From positions 1-64,000 of the forward strand of contig NZ_SWCO01000007.1 in NCBI RefSeq assembly GCF_005117025.1: a stretch of 64,000 bases of DNA, in the 5' to 3' direction. The notes beneath the pieces were generated by a model, which saw only the letters and a program-made list of their open reading frames with translations, had not been told where the DNA came from and did not search any database. Numbering within the stretch: the stretch's first letter is position 1; the number at the start of each line of letters is the position of its first letter. Source of the DNA: Alteromonas portus. GTDB taxonomy: Bacteria; Pseudomonadota; Gammaproteobacteria; Enterobacterales; Alteromonadaceae. Positions 51,699 to 61,859 of the stretch are shown in pieces. The position numbers and the translations under genes were made by a program.

Positions 51699-52799
51699 CT
51701 ACAGTCGCATCGGCATAATTACGTATAAGGCGGCGTCATCTGCATCATCTTCGATAAGCGCACTGGCGTTTGAATCTGACAGGCTCACTTTAACACCATC
51801 AGACCCTAACGCATTTAATACGTCAATAAGATAGGCAACGTTAAAGCCTATCTCTAAATCGTCACCTTGATATTGAACATCAACGATTTCTTCTGCTTCT
51901 TCTTGCTCTGGGTTATTAGCCGTTATTTTAAGCTCACCAGAAGATAAGTTTAATCGTACACCTCTGAACTTTTCGTTAGATAGAATGGCCGCACGTGAAA
52001 ATGCTTCTTTGAGTACAGCTTTACTCGCAATTATTTCCTTGTCACCATTTTGAGGTAACACACGGCGATAATCAGGAAACCTACCATCAACTAGCTTCGA
52101 GGTGAAAATAAAATCATTTGAAAATATACGAAGGTGATTAGCGCCAATTTGCACCTTAAGAGATTTATCATCTTCGCTAATAAGACGAGAAATTTCCAAA
52201 ACGCCTTTACGAGGAATAATCACCTGACGAGATGGCAATGCTGTCTCATAATTTAAGCGACAAAGTGCAAGGCGATGGCCGTCAGTTGCTACGGTGCGAA
52301 TAACATTCTCTTCTGTCTCAAGTGACATGCCATTTAAGTAGTAGCGCACATCTTGCTGAGCCATTGAGAAGCTTGTTGCATCGATAAGACGCTTTAGATC
52401 ACTGCACGATAATTCAAACTCAACTTCGCCTTCCCAGTCTTCTAGATTTGGGTAGTCGTTGGCAGATAAAGTAGAAAGCGTATAACGACCTCGACCGGCA
52501 CGAATAAGTGCTTTGCTGCCGTCTAACGAGAAATGAATATCTGTTCCTTCAGAAATACCGCGAATAATATCAAACAGCTTTTTAGCAGGAACGGTAATCT
52601 CACCTTCCGTGAACTCACCTTCTAATTTCACACTAGAAATTAGTTCCACCTCTAAATCTGTACCAGTAAGCCAAAGTGCGTCCTCACTTACTTTAATGAG
52701 AACATTAGAAAGAATTGGCAATGTATGTCTACGCTCTACAGCACCAGATACCAACTGTAGGGGTTGTAAAAATTGTTCGCGGCTTATAGTAAATTTCAT
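51699..52799 (-). CDS. dnaN: DNA polymerase III beta sliding clamp
   Basis: 366 residues, the standard length for a three-domain clamp. It begins MKFTISREQFLQPLQLVSGAVERRHTLPILSNVL, and the C-terminus YVIMPMRL matches the canonical clamp tail beside the protein-binding cleft. It encircles DNA and tethers polymerases. It lies 32 bp downstream of dnaA, with a hairpin between it and recF. Confidence 0.98.
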   Translation of the reverse strand: MKFTISREQFLQPLQLVSGAVERRHTLPILSNVLIKVSEDALWLTGTDLEVELISSVKLEGEFTEGEITVPAKKLFDIIRGISEGTDIHFSLDGSKALIRAGRGRYTLSTLSANDYPNLEDWEGEVEFELSCSDLKRLIDATSFSMAQQDVRYYLNGMSLETEENVIRTVATDGHRLALCRLNYETALPSRQVIIPRKGVLEISRLISEDDKSLKVQIGANHLRIFSNDFIFTSKLVDGRFPDYRRVLPQNGDKEIIASKAVLKEAFSRAAILSNEKFRGVRLNLSSGELKITANNPEQEEAEEIVDVQYQGDDLEIGFNVAYLIDVLNALGSDGVKVSLSDSNASALIEDDADDAALYVIMPMRL

Positions 52800-52831
52800 C
52801 GCAGTGCTATCTCGCCTCTAAGGTCGTGGTG

Positions 52832-54499
52832 TTAGGAAGACAAAGTCCTAATGAGGTTCTTATAGTCCTCTTTTATATCATGACTTTCTTCTCTTAGCTG
52901 CTCTATTTTTCTACATGCGTGTAAAACGGTAGTATGGTCTCGACCACCAAACGCATTTCCTAACTCAGGTAAACTGTGATTGGTAAGCTCTTTGGCCAAT
53001 GCCATCGCGACTTGGCGAGGGCGCGCCACACTACGGCTACGTCGTTTAGACAAAATATCAGCCACTTTTATCTTATAATAATCTGCGACAGTTTTCTGAA
53101 TATTATCAACGGTTACCAATTTTTCTTGAAGCGCCAAGAGGTCTCGAAGGGCTTCACGGACAAAATCAATGGTAATAGGACGACCAGTAAAGTTAGCGTT
53201 AGCAATAACACGGTTAAGAGCGCCCTCAAGCTCACGTACATTTGAACGCAAGCGTTTAGCGATAAAGAACGCCACTTCATTAGGTAAGTGAATCCGGTTC
53301 TCTGCCGCTTTGCGCATTAAAATAGCAACTCGAGTCTCAAGTTCAGGTGGCTCGATAGCGATGGTTAAACCCCAACCAAAGCGCGACTTTAATCGATCCT
53401 CTACCCCATCAATTTCTTTAGGATATCTATCAGAAGTAAGGATGATTTGTTGGTTACCTTCAAGGAGCGCATTGAACGTATGGAAGAACTCTTCTTGTGA
53501 ACGCTCTTTATTCGCAAAGAATTGGATGTCATCGATAAGTAGTGCATCAACACTGCGATAAAAGCGCTTGAAGTCTTCTATAGCGTTATTTTGCAATGCC
53601 TTAACCATATCCTGTACAAAGCGCTCTGAATGCATGTACACAATTTTAGCGTCACCGTTATTAGCTACGATGCCATTACCCACTGCGTGTAATAAGTGAG
53701 TTTTACCTAAACCTGTCCCACCATAAATAAACAGCGGGTTATAAGAGCCACCAGGGTTATTTGCTACCTGAGTAGCAGCAGCACGGGCAAGCTGGTTAGA
53801 TTTACCTTCAACAAAATTATCGAACTGATAAGTCGGGTTAATATTGCTTTTGTGCTTCATCGCTTCAGGGATCGGTATCACTTTAGGCGGCGTTGATGAT
53901 CGCGGACTTTGATTACCATAATGATTATGATCATTGCGATCTCTATTCTGCGAAAATTGCCCATGATGATCATTATGCTGCGTATAAGACGATGACATCT
54001 TAGTCTGCGCATTATAATTTCCCTGATCGCGACTATTAGCGTCAGTCGGAAAATGATCACTTTGAGATAAAGAAGACTGATTTAATGAAGGCTGGGCCTG
54101 GCCATTACCATTTAATGGTCGCGGCGAACCGTAGCTTGCATTACTTCCCTGAAATACTGAGTCAGTAGAAGGTGAACTACTGCTATGATTGCCATTGTTG
54201 TTCCGACTAGGTGCTGACGTTGACGTATTTCCAGCAGCAGGTTGAGAACGATTTACGCTGTGGCGGCTCATTACTTCTAAACGCAACTGAGGGGCATCAT
54301 TACCAGCGAATTCTTTCAATAACCCAGTGATGTTATTGAGGTATTTATCTCTCACCCAGTCTAAAACAAAACGATTTGGAGCATATAAAGCTACGACACC
54401 ATCCTGCTCTTCACAAACAAGCGGTCGTATCCACATACTAAATTGCTGCGTCGGTAATTCTTGACGCAATCTTTCAAGGCATTGGTTCCACAAGGACAT
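52832..54499 (-). CDS. dnaA: chromosomal replication initiator DnaA, long-linker form
   Basis: 555 residues against 467 in E. coli. Domain I spans 1-80 ([16 protein letters not shown]). Domain II is a linker of about 140 residues (80-220) rich in Asn, Ser, Gln, His and Asp. The AAA+ domain III has Walker [11 protein letters not shown] (259-268) and LIDDIQFF, and domain IV has the DNA-binding signature [15 protein letters not shown]. It opens oriC and regulates its own operon. The extra length is all in domain II and is low complexity (for example [20 protein letters not shown]). Confidence 0.97.
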   Translation of the reverse strand: MSLWNQCLERLRQELPTQQFSMWIRPLVCEEQDGVVALYAPNRFVLDWVRDKYLNNITGLLKEFAGNDAPQLRLEVMSRHSVNRSQPAAGNTSTSAPSRNNNGNHSSSSPSTDSVFQGSNASYGSPRPLNGNGQAQPSLNQSSLSQSDHFPTDANSRDQGNYNAQTKMSSSYTQHNDHHGQFSQNRDRNDHNHYGNQSPRSSTPPKVIPIPEAMKHKSNINPTYQFDNFVEGKSNQLARAAATQVANNPGGSYNPLFIYGGTGLGKTHLLHAVGNGIVANNGDAKIVYMHSERFVQDMVKALQNNAIEDFKRFYRSVDALLIDDIQFFANKERSQEEFFHTFNALLEGNQQIILTSDRYPKEIDGVEDRLKSRFGWGLTIAIEPPELETRVAILMRKAAENRIHLPNEVAFFIAKRLRSNVRELEGALNRVIANANFTGRPITIDFVREALRDLLALQEKLVTVDNIQKTVADYYKIKVADILSKRRSRSVARPRQVAMALAKELTNHSLPELGNAFGGRDHTTVLHACRKIEQLREESHDIKEDYKNLIRTLSS

Positions 54500-55125
54500 G
54501 GTACGTAGTTAGCTCCCGTAACTCGCTAAGAAAACCAACTCCAGAAAAGCCAAGCGTAGAAAAGCAGGCACTAAAAAGCGCCATTAGAAGAAAAATAGCG
54601 TTGGAAGTGTTGGGTAGCAGCGAGAAATTAAGTTATCGTTTTAATCGCTGTGGATTATCTTACGTTATCAACAAAATGTAAATGGCGATCCAGATCGATC
54701 TTTTCGATCAGATATTTAACACACTGATTTTAAACAACCTTTCTTTTAGATCAAAACAAACTATTGCAAGAAAAATTCATTCTAAATTTGTACTAAAAAA
54801 CCGCTAGATCACCTTGCAATTTGAAGCTTACCCTGCGTTTTTCACAAACCATTGTGGATAACCTAACCAAACTTTATGCGTTATTCACAGACGATTTGTA
54901 CAAAAACAGCGTTATCGATTAAGCAATCGGTTAAAAAAAGCAAAAATTGTTCACTTATTCATCCGAAAAGCGAGAATATGCATTGACAGCACGCCCCGAG
55001 ATCTCTAGAATTCAGCGTCCTTTTTCGATGGGCTTTTCTGGTGAAAACACCACATTGTTCTGGCAACAGTATAATGTGTTACCAAAAACGCCTATGTTTA
55101 ACTAAATATAAGTGAGACTTTGGTC
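54500..55125. promoter_or_regulatory. dnaA-rpmH intergenic region with DnaA-box and GATC cluster
   Basis: 626 bp between divergent dnaA and rpmH. It holds a perfect DnaA box TGTGGATAA (54853-54861), near matches TTATTCACA (54881-54889) and TGTGGATTA (54649-54657), and at least seven GATC sites. Four of these lie within 30 bp at 54687-54708. AT-rich runs lie between. It must contain the dnaA and rpmH promoters and probably DnaA autoregulatory sites; in Pseudomonas and Bacillus this interval is an origin. Confidence 0.65.
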
Positions 55126-55260
55126 ATGAAAAGAACATTTCAACCGAGCAATCTAAAGCGCAAGCGTTCTCACGGTTTTCGTGCTCGTATGGCGACTAAA
55201 AATGGTCGTAAAGTACTAGCAGCTCGCCGTGCAAAAGGCCGCGCTCGTCTTTCAGCTTAA
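55126..55260 (+). CDS. rpmH: 50S ribosomal protein L34
   Basis: 44 residues: [19 protein letters not shown]... ending GRARLSA, the invariant small basic L34 protein. It is followed 16 bp later by rnpA, the conserved rpmH-rnpA-yidD-yidC order. Confidence 0.98.
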   Translation: MKRTFQPSNLKRKRSHGFRARMATKNGRKVLAARRAKGRARLSA

Positions 55261-55276
55261 TTAGAAAGACGCCAAA

Positions 55277-55636
55277 GTGGGCGAGAATAATTTTTCAAGG
55301 GAGTTACGTCTGTTAACTCCCACCCACTTTACCTATGTGTTTGATAACGCAACCCCTGCTGTATCCCCTTCTTTTACTGTTCTAGCCAGAAAAAATACAC
55401 TCTCTACTCCTCGTTTAGGCATTACGCTTGCGAAAAAACGTATCCGTAAAGCTCACGATAGAAATCGTTTGAAACGATTAGTCAGAGAAAGTTTTAGGCA
55501 TAAACAGCACAACTTACCCAATGTCGATATTATCGTAATTGGCAAGTCAGGAGCTGACAACCTTAGCAACCAAGAAGTTTTCGCTACATTGGACAAGCTA
55601 TGGAAAAAATTAAACAAGCGTTGCGGCAACTCTTAA
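55277..55636 (+). CDS. rnpA: ribonuclease P protein component
   Basis: A 119-residue basic protein partner of the RNase P RNA for 5' maturation of tRNAs. The signature [20 protein letters not shown] matches the RNR motif that contacts the RNA. It starts at GTG 55277 ([18 protein letters not shown]), in line with homologues. It overlaps yidD by 37 bp. Confidence 0.97.
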   Translation: MGENNFSRELRLLTPTHFTYVFDNATPAVSPSFTVLARKNTLSTPRLGITLAKKRIRKAHDRNRLKRLVRESFRHKQHNLPNVDIIVIGKSGADNLSNQEVFATLDKLWKKLNKRCGNS

Positions 55637-55869
55637 TTGCAGTGCCTTTGGCCTTGATAAAATTCTATCAATGGTTCATTTCTCCTATGTTAGGGCAACG
55701 ATGTCGTTTCCATCCTTCTTGTTCTTGGTATGCTATAGACGCATTAAAAACGCACGGATTAGTAAAAGGCGGTTGGTTATCTATTAAACGCATATTAAAA
55801 TGCCACCCTTTGCATGCCGGCGGATATGATCCAGTGCCGGAAAAACAACAAGATAAACACTCAAAATAA
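55600..55869 (+). CDS. yidD: membrane protein insertion efficiency factor YidD
   Basis: 89 residues with the amphipathic N-terminus ([22 protein letters not shown]) and conserved [20 protein letters not shown] and [13 protein letters not shown]. It helps YidC-mediated membrane insertion. The reading frame overlaps rnpA by 37 bp and ends 10 bp before yidC. Confidence 0.96.
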   Translation: MEKIKQALRQLLIAVPLALIKFYQWFISPMLGQRCRFHPSCSWYAIDALKTHGLVKGGWLSIKRILKCHPLHAGGYDPVPEKQQDKHSK

Positions 55870-55879
55870 AGAGACCTCT

Positions 55880-57538
55880 ATGGAATCGCAACGTAGTTTT
55901 CTGATAATTGGCCTTGCGCTAGTTAGCTTTTTGCTTTGGCAATCATGGCAAAAAGATTATGGGCCACAGCCAGTTGTGCCTATTGAGCAACAACAAACGC
56001 AAGAGACATCACAAGGCGTACCGTCATTTAATGACAATGGCAGCGAAGATGTACCAAGTAGTGATAGCGTACCTGCTGCACAACCTGTCGCAGCGGCGCA
56101 AAGCTCTAACCGCATTATTGAAGTAAAAACCGATACGCTTGATTTACGCATCGATTTGCTAGGCGGCGATGTAGTATCAGCAGACTTACTTAAGTTTCCA
56201 GTAGAACAAGGTTCTGACATTCCTTATAGCCTACTTCGCTCTGGCAACGGTCTTTATGTGGCGCAAAGTGGCCTTATCGGCGCTCAAGGTCCAGATGCCA
56301 GCAGCAGTGGCCGCCCTGTTTATAATGCGCAAAGTGAATTTTATGAAATGACTGGCGACACTCTTGTTATTCCTCTTACGTGGAAAAACAACCAAGGATT
56401 GTCGATTACTAAAACTTTCACTTTCACTAAAGGTCAGTACGACGTAAACGTTAGCTATAACGTTGAAAATGGCACCGGCAGCGCAGCAACGGTTCAGCCG
56501 TATGCGCAGCTTAAGCAAGTGATGGAGTTTGAAGACGACAGCAACATGTTTATGCCAACGTACCGTGGTGCCGCTTACTCAACGGAAGATGACCGTTATC
56601 AAAAGTACTCGTTTGACGAGATAGAAGATGAAGCCCTTCGCGAAACAACGAAAGCGGGTTGGGTTGGCATGCTTGAACATTATTTTGTGTCAGCATGGGT
56701 ACCTTCACAAGAGCAAACGAACACGCTTTATTCTCGTAACCTGAAAAATCAGTACGCGGTAATTGGTGTATTATCGCCCTCTGAGAGCGTAGCGCCTGGT
56801 GAAACCAAAACCCTTGCGTCTACCCTTTATATGGGTCCTAAAGATCAAGAAAGCCTAGCGAAGATTGCGCGCGGCCTAGACCTAACAGTGGATTACGGTA
56901 TTCTTTTCTGGATTTCACAGCCGCTATTCGCCCTTCTTACATTCCTTCATAGCCTAGTTAATAACTGGGGTGTGGCAATTATCCTTATCACTATTGTAGT
57001 GAAAGGCGCCATGTACTGGCTAACTAAGAAGCAATACGAATCAATGGCACGTATGCGCAACTTAGCACCTAAGATGCAGCAGCTAAAAGACCGTTTTGGC
57101 GATGACAGACAAAAAATGTCTCAAGCTATGATGGAGCTTTACCGCAAAGAGAAAGTAAACCCTATGGGCGGTTGCTTACCTCTTCTTCTGCAAATGCCAA
57201 TCTTCCTTGCGCTTTATTGGGTACTAATGGAAAGTGTTGAACTACGCCATGCAGACTTTGTGCTTTGGATCACTGACCTGTCTACAAAAGACCCATACTT
57301 TGTGCTGCCAATTCTAACTGGCGCAAGTATGTATCTATTGCAAAAACTTCAGCCAACCACCATTACTGATCCAATGCAGCAGAAAATCATGCAATGGATG
57401 CCGGTAGCAATGAGTGTATTCTTCCTGTGGTTCCCTGCAGGTCTGGTACTATACTGGCTAGTTAGTAACGTGATTACCTTGGTTCAAGCCAAAATGATTT
57501 ATGCTTCAATGGAGAAGCGGGGCATCAGCAGTAAATAG
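55880..57538 (+). CDS. yidC: membrane protein insertase YidC
   Basis: 552 residues (E. coli 548). It has an N-terminal signal-anchor (SFLIIGLALVSFLLW), a large periplasmic beta-supersandwich (residues about 60-345) and five C-terminal membrane helices with the conserved cytoplasmic RMRNLAPKMQQLKDRFGDDRQKMSQAMMELYRKEKVNP loop. It inserts respiratory and other small membrane proteins with or without SecYEG. I chose ATG 55880 because it gives MESQRSFLIIG; the frame is open upstream. Confidence 0.97.
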   Translation: MESQRSFLIIGLALVSFLLWQSWQKDYGPQPVVPIEQQQTQETSQGVPSFNDNGSEDVPSSDSVPAAQPVAAAQSSNRIIEVKTDTLDLRIDLLGGDVVSADLLKFPVEQGSDIPYSLLRSGNGLYVAQSGLIGAQGPDASSSGRPVYNAQSEFYEMTGDTLVIPLTWKNNQGLSITKTFTFTKGQYDVNVSYNVENGTGSAATVQPYAQLKQVMEFEDDSNMFMPTYRGAAYSTEDDRYQKYSFDEIEDEALRETTKAGWVGMLEHYFVSAWVPSQEQTNTLYSRNLKNQYAVIGVLSPSESVAPGETKTLASTLYMGPKDQESLAKIARGLDLTVDYGILFWISQPLFALLTFLHSLVNNWGVAIILITIVVKGAMYWLTKKQYESMARMRNLAPKMQQLKDRFGDDRQKMSQAMMELYRKEKVNPMGGCLPLLLQMPIFLALYWVLMESVELRHADFVLWITDLSTKDPYFVLPILTGASMYLLQKLQPTTITDPMQQKIMQWMPVAMSVFFLWFPAGLVLYWLVSNVITLVQAKMIYASMEKRGISSK

Positions 57539-57558
57539 CACGCTGATCAATGAATTAT

Positions 57559-57587
57559 ACAGCCCGCCTATGCGGGCTGTTTTGTCT
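57559..57587 (+). terminator. yidC terminator
   Basis: Stem ACAGCCCGC/GCGGGCTGT with a CTAT loop and TTTGTCTT tail lies 20 bp after yidC and just before the yajQ ribosome binding site. Confidence 0.85.
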
Positions 57588-57602
57588 TAAGAGGAATAAC
57601 CT

Positions 57603-58085
57603 GTGCCATCATTTGATATTGTTTCTGAAATCAACATGGAAGAAGTACGCAACGCCACTGAAAACGCAAGCCGCGAGCTATCAACGCGTTTCGACTTCCG
57701 CGGTATTGACGCGAGCTTTGAGTACAAAGATAAAACCGTGGTCATGAAGGCCGAAGCTGAATTCCAACTTCAGCAAATGGAAAGCATGTTTAGAACGGCG
57801 ATGTCTAAACGTAACGTCGACACTTCATCTATGGATGTTAAACCCTACGATGCCCATGGAAGAACTTACCGTCAGACCATCACCTTTAAAGAAGGTATTG
57901 AACAGCCGATGGCGAAGAAGATTGTGAAGCTGGTGAAAGACGCCAAAATCAAAGTGCAAACGGCTATTCAAGGCGAAGAACTTCGCGTAACAGGTAAAAA
58001 GCGTGATGATTTGCAGCAAGTGATTTCGCTGGTTAAAGAGTCGAACTTAGGCCAACCTTTCCAATTTAAAAACTTCCGCGACTAA
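57603..58085 (+). CDS. yajQ: YajQ family nucleotide/RNA-binding protein
   Basis: 160 residues; starts at GTG 57603 after AAGAGGAAT, giving [22 protein letters not shown]. Two ferredoxin-like domains are typical of YajQ. Some homologues bind cyclic di-GMP and act as transcriptional cofactors; E. coli YajQ binds RNA or nucleotides. mnmE follows 2 bp later. Confidence 0.95.
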   Translation: MPSFDIVSEINMEEVRNATENASRELSTRFDFRGIDASFEYKDKTVVMKAEAEFQLQQMESMFRTAMSKRNVDTSSMDVKPYDAHGRTYRQTITFKEGIEQPMAKKIVKLVKDAKIKVQTAIQGEELRVTGKKRDDLQQVISLVKESNLGQPFQFKNFRD

Positions 58086-58087
58086 TT

Positions 58088-59476
58088 ATGGAATCACTCA
58101 CCCTTTCTACCGACACTATTACCGCACAAGCGACAGCGCCCGGTCGTGGCGGCGTAGGTATTGTACGTGTTTCAGGTCCTAAGGCTAAAGCTATCGCAGA
58201 GGCGTTAGTACCAAGCGCACTAACACCACGTCTTGCGACCTATACGCCGTTTGTTGATGCTAACAACATCGTAATAGACCAGGGCATAGCACTGTTTTTT
58301 AAAGGGCCTAATTCATTTACCGGTGAAGATGTACTTGAACTGCAGGGCCATGGCGGTCAAGTTGTCATGGACATGCTGATTGATGCCGTACTTGCAACGG
58401 GCCATGCCCGGCTTGCCAATCCAGGTGAATTCAGTGAACAGGCCTTTTTAAATGATAAGTTAGACCTTGCTCAAGCAGAGGCGATTGCTGACTTGATTGA
58501 TGCAAGCTCTAAACAGGCAGCCAAAAGTGCGTTGCGCTCGCTACAGGGTGAGTTTTCTACACAAATTAAAACGTTATCTGACCAAATCGTGCATCTTCGT
58601 ATGTACGTAGAGGCGGCCATCGATTTTCCTGAAGAAGAAATTGATTTCTTATCTGATGGGAAAGTATCAGGTGACTTAAGCGCAATTATGCAAAGCTTAA
58701 CCAAAGTGCGCGAACAGGCTAAACAAGGCACCTTGTTGCGCGAAGGTATGCAGGTGGTGATTGCGGGGAGACCTAACGCCGGTAAATCGAGCTTATTAAA
58801 CGCCCTAGCAGGACGAGATAGCGCCATTGTTACTGATATCGCTGGTACCACGCGAGACGTGCTTAAAGAGCATATACACATTGATGGTATGCCGGTGCAC
58901 ATTATCGACACTGCTGGACTTCGAGAAAGCCCAGATAAAGTGGAACAAATTGGTATTGAGCGCGCGTGGCAAGCTATCAATGAAGCTGACCATGTGTTAT
59001 TTGTTGTGGACTCTACCGCAACCGCTGTTATCGACCCTTATGAAATATGGCCAGAATTTATGGCCCGATTGCCACAAGGCATTCCCGTTACCGTAGTTCG
59101 CAACAAGGCCGACCTTAGTACCTTAGATATTGGACAAAGCACGGTTGCCACCGAGCAAGGTGATATCTCAGTCATTAATCTATCAGCCAAAGAAGGTAGC
59201 GGCGTCGACACGCTAAAAGCACATCTGGCCAAAACCATGGGCTTTGACACTACAACGGAAGGTCAATTTATTGCGCGCAGACGACATATAGATGCACTCG
59301 ACCAAGCCTACAGTTATGTAAGCACAGGCGAGCAACAACTGCATGACGCTATGGCAGGTGAATTACTCGCTGAAGAATTGCGCTTGGCTCACCAGGCACT
59401 ATGTGAGATAACCGGTGAATTCACGTCAGACGATCTACTTGGTAAGATTTTTTCATCGTTCTGTATTGGTAAGTAG
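58088..59476 (+). CDS. mnmE: tRNA modification GTPase MnmE
   Basis: 462 residues. The N-terminal folate-binding domain begins [23 protein letters not shown], and a helical domain follows. The G domain has GRPNAGKSS (about 225), [15 protein letters not shown] and NKADL. The C-terminus ends FCIGK with the conserved Cys. With MnmG it makes cmnm5U34 in tRNAs; both genes are here on either side of oriC. Confidence 0.98.
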   Translation: MESLTLSTDTITAQATAPGRGGVGIVRVSGPKAKAIAEALVPSALTPRLATYTPFVDANNIVIDQGIALFFKGPNSFTGEDVLELQGHGGQVVMDMLIDAVLATGHARLANPGEFSEQAFLNDKLDLAQAEAIADLIDASSKQAAKSALRSLQGEFSTQIKTLSDQIVHLRMYVEAAIDFPEEEIDFLSDGKVSGDLSAIMQSLTKVREQAKQGTLLREGMQVVIAGRPNAGKSSLLNALAGRDSAIVTDIAGTTRDVLKEHIHIDGMPVHIIDTAGLRESPDKVEQIGIERAWQAINEADHVLFVVDSTATAVIDPYEIWPEFMARLPQGIPVTVVRNKADLSTLDIGQSTVATEQGDISVINLSAKEGSGVDTLKAHLAKTMGFDTTTEGQFIARRRHIDALDQAYSYVSTGEQQLHDAMAGELLAEELRLAHQALCEITGEFTSDDLLGKIFSSFCIGK

Positions 59477-59573
59477 CGCAACCAATAAAGTTACAAGTAA
59501 GATGGTGAATAACGTAACGGATAAGCCGCACTTACGTTAAGACGACAATCGTAAATAGAGAAGCAACCCAATA

Positions 59574-60011
59574 ATGAGCAAGCATTTTGAAATCATCGTT
59601 GGCACCATGTTAGGCGCCGCAGAATACGTGGCAGATGCCATTGCAGAAAAACTTGATGCGAGCGGGCACACCCACACTATTCACGCTGAACCAAATTTGG
59701 ATGAAATTAAAACAGAATCAACGTGGGTCGTGTGCACATCAACACATGGTGCGGGTGAATTGCCTGACAACATCCAGCCATTTGCAAAGCAGTTAGAGGG
59801 CGCAGATTTAAGCGCAGTAAACGCCTACGTTATTGGGCTAGGTGACACCAGTTACGACACCTTTTGTTTCGGCGCAAAAGAAATGGAAAAACGTATTAAA
59901 AATGCAGGTGGTACGTTAATCACTGATGCCCTTTACATCGATGTGCTTGAACACCCTATCCCTGAAGATGCCGCCGTGGAATGGTTTTACGAAAAGCTGG
60001 CCAATGCTTAA
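59574..60011 (+). CDS. mioC: FMN-binding flavodoxin-like protein MioC
   Basis: 145 residues with the flavodoxin phosphate loop GTMLGAAEYVAD (11-22) and the isoalloxazine-binding CTSTHGAGELPDN and GLGDTSYDTFC loops. E. coli MioC supports biotin synthase in vitro. As in E. coli it lies beside oriC, here separated from it by two replication genes. Confidence 0.93.
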   Translation: MSKHFEIIVGTMLGAAEYVADAIAEKLDASGHTHTIHAEPNLDEIKTESTWVVCTSTHGAGELPDNIQPFAKQLEGADLSAVNAYVIGLGDTSYDTFCFGAKEMEKRIKNAGGTLITDALYIDVLEHPIPEDAAVEWFYEKLANA

Positions 60012-60016
60012 AAAGC

Positions 60017-60032
60017 GCTTTCACGTGGAACC
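60017..60032. promoter_or_regulatory. degenerate parS-like site after mioC
   Basis: The core TTTCACGTGGAAC matches the parS inverse complement at 13 of 16 positions, with mismatches only at the ends. It lies between mioC and the dnaT-like gene, 1.8 kb from oriC. Confidence 0.5.
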
Positions 60033-60038
60033 GATGCG

Positions 60039-60707
60039 ATGAACAGCAACCTTACCCAAGCTGAACTGGCAGCATTGCAATCTCCCCTATCTAACGATTG
60101 CCGGGTGCTTTATTTACTTGGGCTTCGAACAGGTGCAAATTCAGCAACGACATCGTCAGCGCCTATTGATTATAAGCAATTATTGAACTTGCTAAACGGC
60201 GACAGCAAAGACGAACCTTATCAGCGCGGTCGTCAAATCAATAGCTTGGTGAAGCAGCTTGAACAAGTAGGTTTGGTTGCTCTGCCTCTTGAACTTGATC
60301 TTGAGCATACAATCAACGGGAAAACCCTACTTCTTCCGCTTCTAAGCGAGCCACAGTCAGACTTCGACCAACTACACGCCCGTCATAGCGCCATGACCCC
60401 TAACTGGACGCCCAATAAGGCGTTGTTTGAAGAAATGGCCTCGCTACTTGGTATTATCGATAAAACATTTGATGACAACGAAGTGGGTGAATTCATTGCC
60501 TATTGGTTGGGAAGACCAAGTTCAGTGTTTAGCGAATTTCAATGGACACAAAAGTTTGCCAACAATATCAAGCGTAAGCGTCTCGCTTCAGGCTACGCCC
60601 CAACAAAAGTGGTGGGAACGCAACAAGTGAAAGTTGCAGCCGGCATAGAAGCAGATGATAATGCTAGAAAGCTGGTGGAAAAGTATGCCGCAACTAAAAA
60701 GAGTTAA
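60039..60707 (+). CDS. DnaT-like primosome protein
   Basis: 222 residues. Residues about 117-180 match the DnaT DNA-binding domain: MTPNWTPNKALFEEMASLLGI, GEFIAYWLGRPSSVFSEFQWTQKFANNIKRKR. The N-terminal part (RVLYLLGLRTGAN...LLNLLNG..., YQRGRQINSLVKQLEQVGLV) looks like a winged-helix domain. It is 6 bp upstream of a dnaC-like helicase-loader gene, as dnaT-dnaC in E. coli, and next to oriC. It is longer than E. coli DnaT (179). Confidence 0.85.
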   Translation: MNSNLTQAELAALQSPLSNDCRVLYLLGLRTGANSATTSSAPIDYKQLLNLLNGDSKDEPYQRGRQINSLVKQLEQVGLVALPLELDLEHTINGKTLLLPLLSEPQSDFDQLHARHSAMTPNWTPNKALFEEMASLLGIIDKTFDDNEVGEFIAYWLGRPSSVFSEFQWTQKFANNIKRKRLASGYAPTKVVGTQQVKVAAGIEADDNARKLVEKYAATKKS

Positions 60708-60713
60708 TTCGTT

Positions 60714-61541
60714 ATGGATCGTATAACCGACAAAATTGCTAATTTAGCGAGAGCGCTCAACAAAGACGTCGATCCCAATCGTGAATACATCGACTATAAA
60801 ACGCTGCGCAAGCAGTACGAGGCGAAAGCGAACGAAGAAGTATCACAACTACAGCAGCGCAGTAAAAAAGCCCGTGTAGAAGCTATTCATGGCCGTTCTG
60901 ATCTGAATCCTAAATGGACCTTCGCCAACTTAGTCGAAGACAGTGACGATGTGATTGAAGCCGTATCAATTGCTCAGTCTTTCATAGCTGCCCATGACGA
61001 CCCTGCATGGCGTCAAAGCGGCTCGCATATGATGTTGTTTTACGGCGATTACGGACGTGGTAAATCTCATATCGCTGGCGCCATAGCCCATCAGCTTATA
61101 GAGCAGTACGAAATCTCAGTGCTTTATCGTCAACTGTCTACACTGCTTGAAATGCGCAATTTCTCCTTTGATTTTGGGGCTTCAGACAACGCAGGTCAGC
61201 GTTTCAGGGAGATCAATCAGGAACTGCTAGACGTCGATCTGCTTATTCTTGATGAAGTGTGTGTAAACGAAAGCGTGTTAAAGAAGAATGCACAAAGCTG
61301 GTTCGGTAACCTGCTAAGACAACGCTTGGTAAACAAGAAAAACTGTATTTTGATCACCAATCACAATTTAGCCGAACTTGAAAATGCCCTTGGTCCCTAT
61401 TGTTTTGAATCGATTAAAGAGTACGACACCTATAAGGTTAGGTTCCAAGGCCCAAGCCGCCGCGAAGGCTTAACCATTGAGCAAGAAGACATGCAGGGCT
61501 CTGTTGCACAGCCGCGCTATCAACCCAACCAGGTGCGCTAA
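60714..61541 (+). CDS. dnaC: DnaC-like helicase loader ATPase
   Basis: 275 residues (E. coli DnaC 245). An N-terminal helical region should bind DnaB. The AAA+ core has Walker A GDYGRGKSH (111-119), VLYRQLSTLLEMRN and Walker B LLILDEV (176-182), followed by NLLRQRLVNKKNCILITNHN (sensor I) and GPSRREGL near the C-terminus. It loads the replicative helicase. It is in an operon with the dnaT-like gene and is the last gene before oriC. A nearby IstB-like alternative is unlikely because of the DnaT partner. Confidence 0.88.
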   Translation: MDRITDKIANLARALNKDVDPNREYIDYKTLRKQYEAKANEEVSQLQQRSKKARVEAIHGRSDLNPKWTFANLVEDSDDVIEAVSIAQSFIAAHDDPAWRQSGSHMMLFYGDYGRGKSHIAGAIAHQLIEQYEISVLYRQLSTLLEMRNFSFDFGASDNAGQRFREINQELLDVDLLILDEVCVNESVLKKNAQSWFGNLLRQRLVNKKNCILITNHNLAELENALGPYCFESIKEYDTYKVRFQGPSRREGLTIEQEDMQGSVAQPRYQPNQVR

Positions 61542-61556
61542 TAGCACCTGGTTTCC
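61527..61556 (+). terminator. hairpin at the dnaC stop codon
   Basis: AACCAGGTGC/GCACCTGGTT arms span the stop codon, followed by TTTCC. The U tract is poor, so termination may be weak. Confidence 0.55.
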
Positions 61557-61859
61557 TCTGTCCTGTTATATTGCTCTTTCTTCTATTAGATTTCCCTTCC
61601 CTAATCCTTATTCTCCTCGCTCGTTGTACTAAGAGTCCGCAAATCAAATAGCTTGCTGCTCTCGCTTTTTCCGCTAAAACCATATTGGTTCAACTCATTG
61701 ATACACTCAAAGGGTTCTTTTAGTAACCCCTTTAACTCATCTTAAAGCCTCATTTCTTTGTAACAAAAGTGACTGTAGTTTGTTCAGCTGCTAACTTTCT
61801 CGTCTAAAAAATGAAGTAATTTGAAAAAAATAATTTTGTTGCACATAAAAAAGTGAAGT

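Noticed and set aside
60714..61541. IstB transposon helper ATPase
   Set aside because: It resembles IstB because both share the DnaC-like AAA+ core, but it sits beside a DnaT-domain gene and oriC with no transposase.
61438..61683. 81-codon minus-strand frame near oriC
   Set aside because: It overlaps the dnaC 3' end antisense and has an Arg/Ala-rich shadow-like composition.
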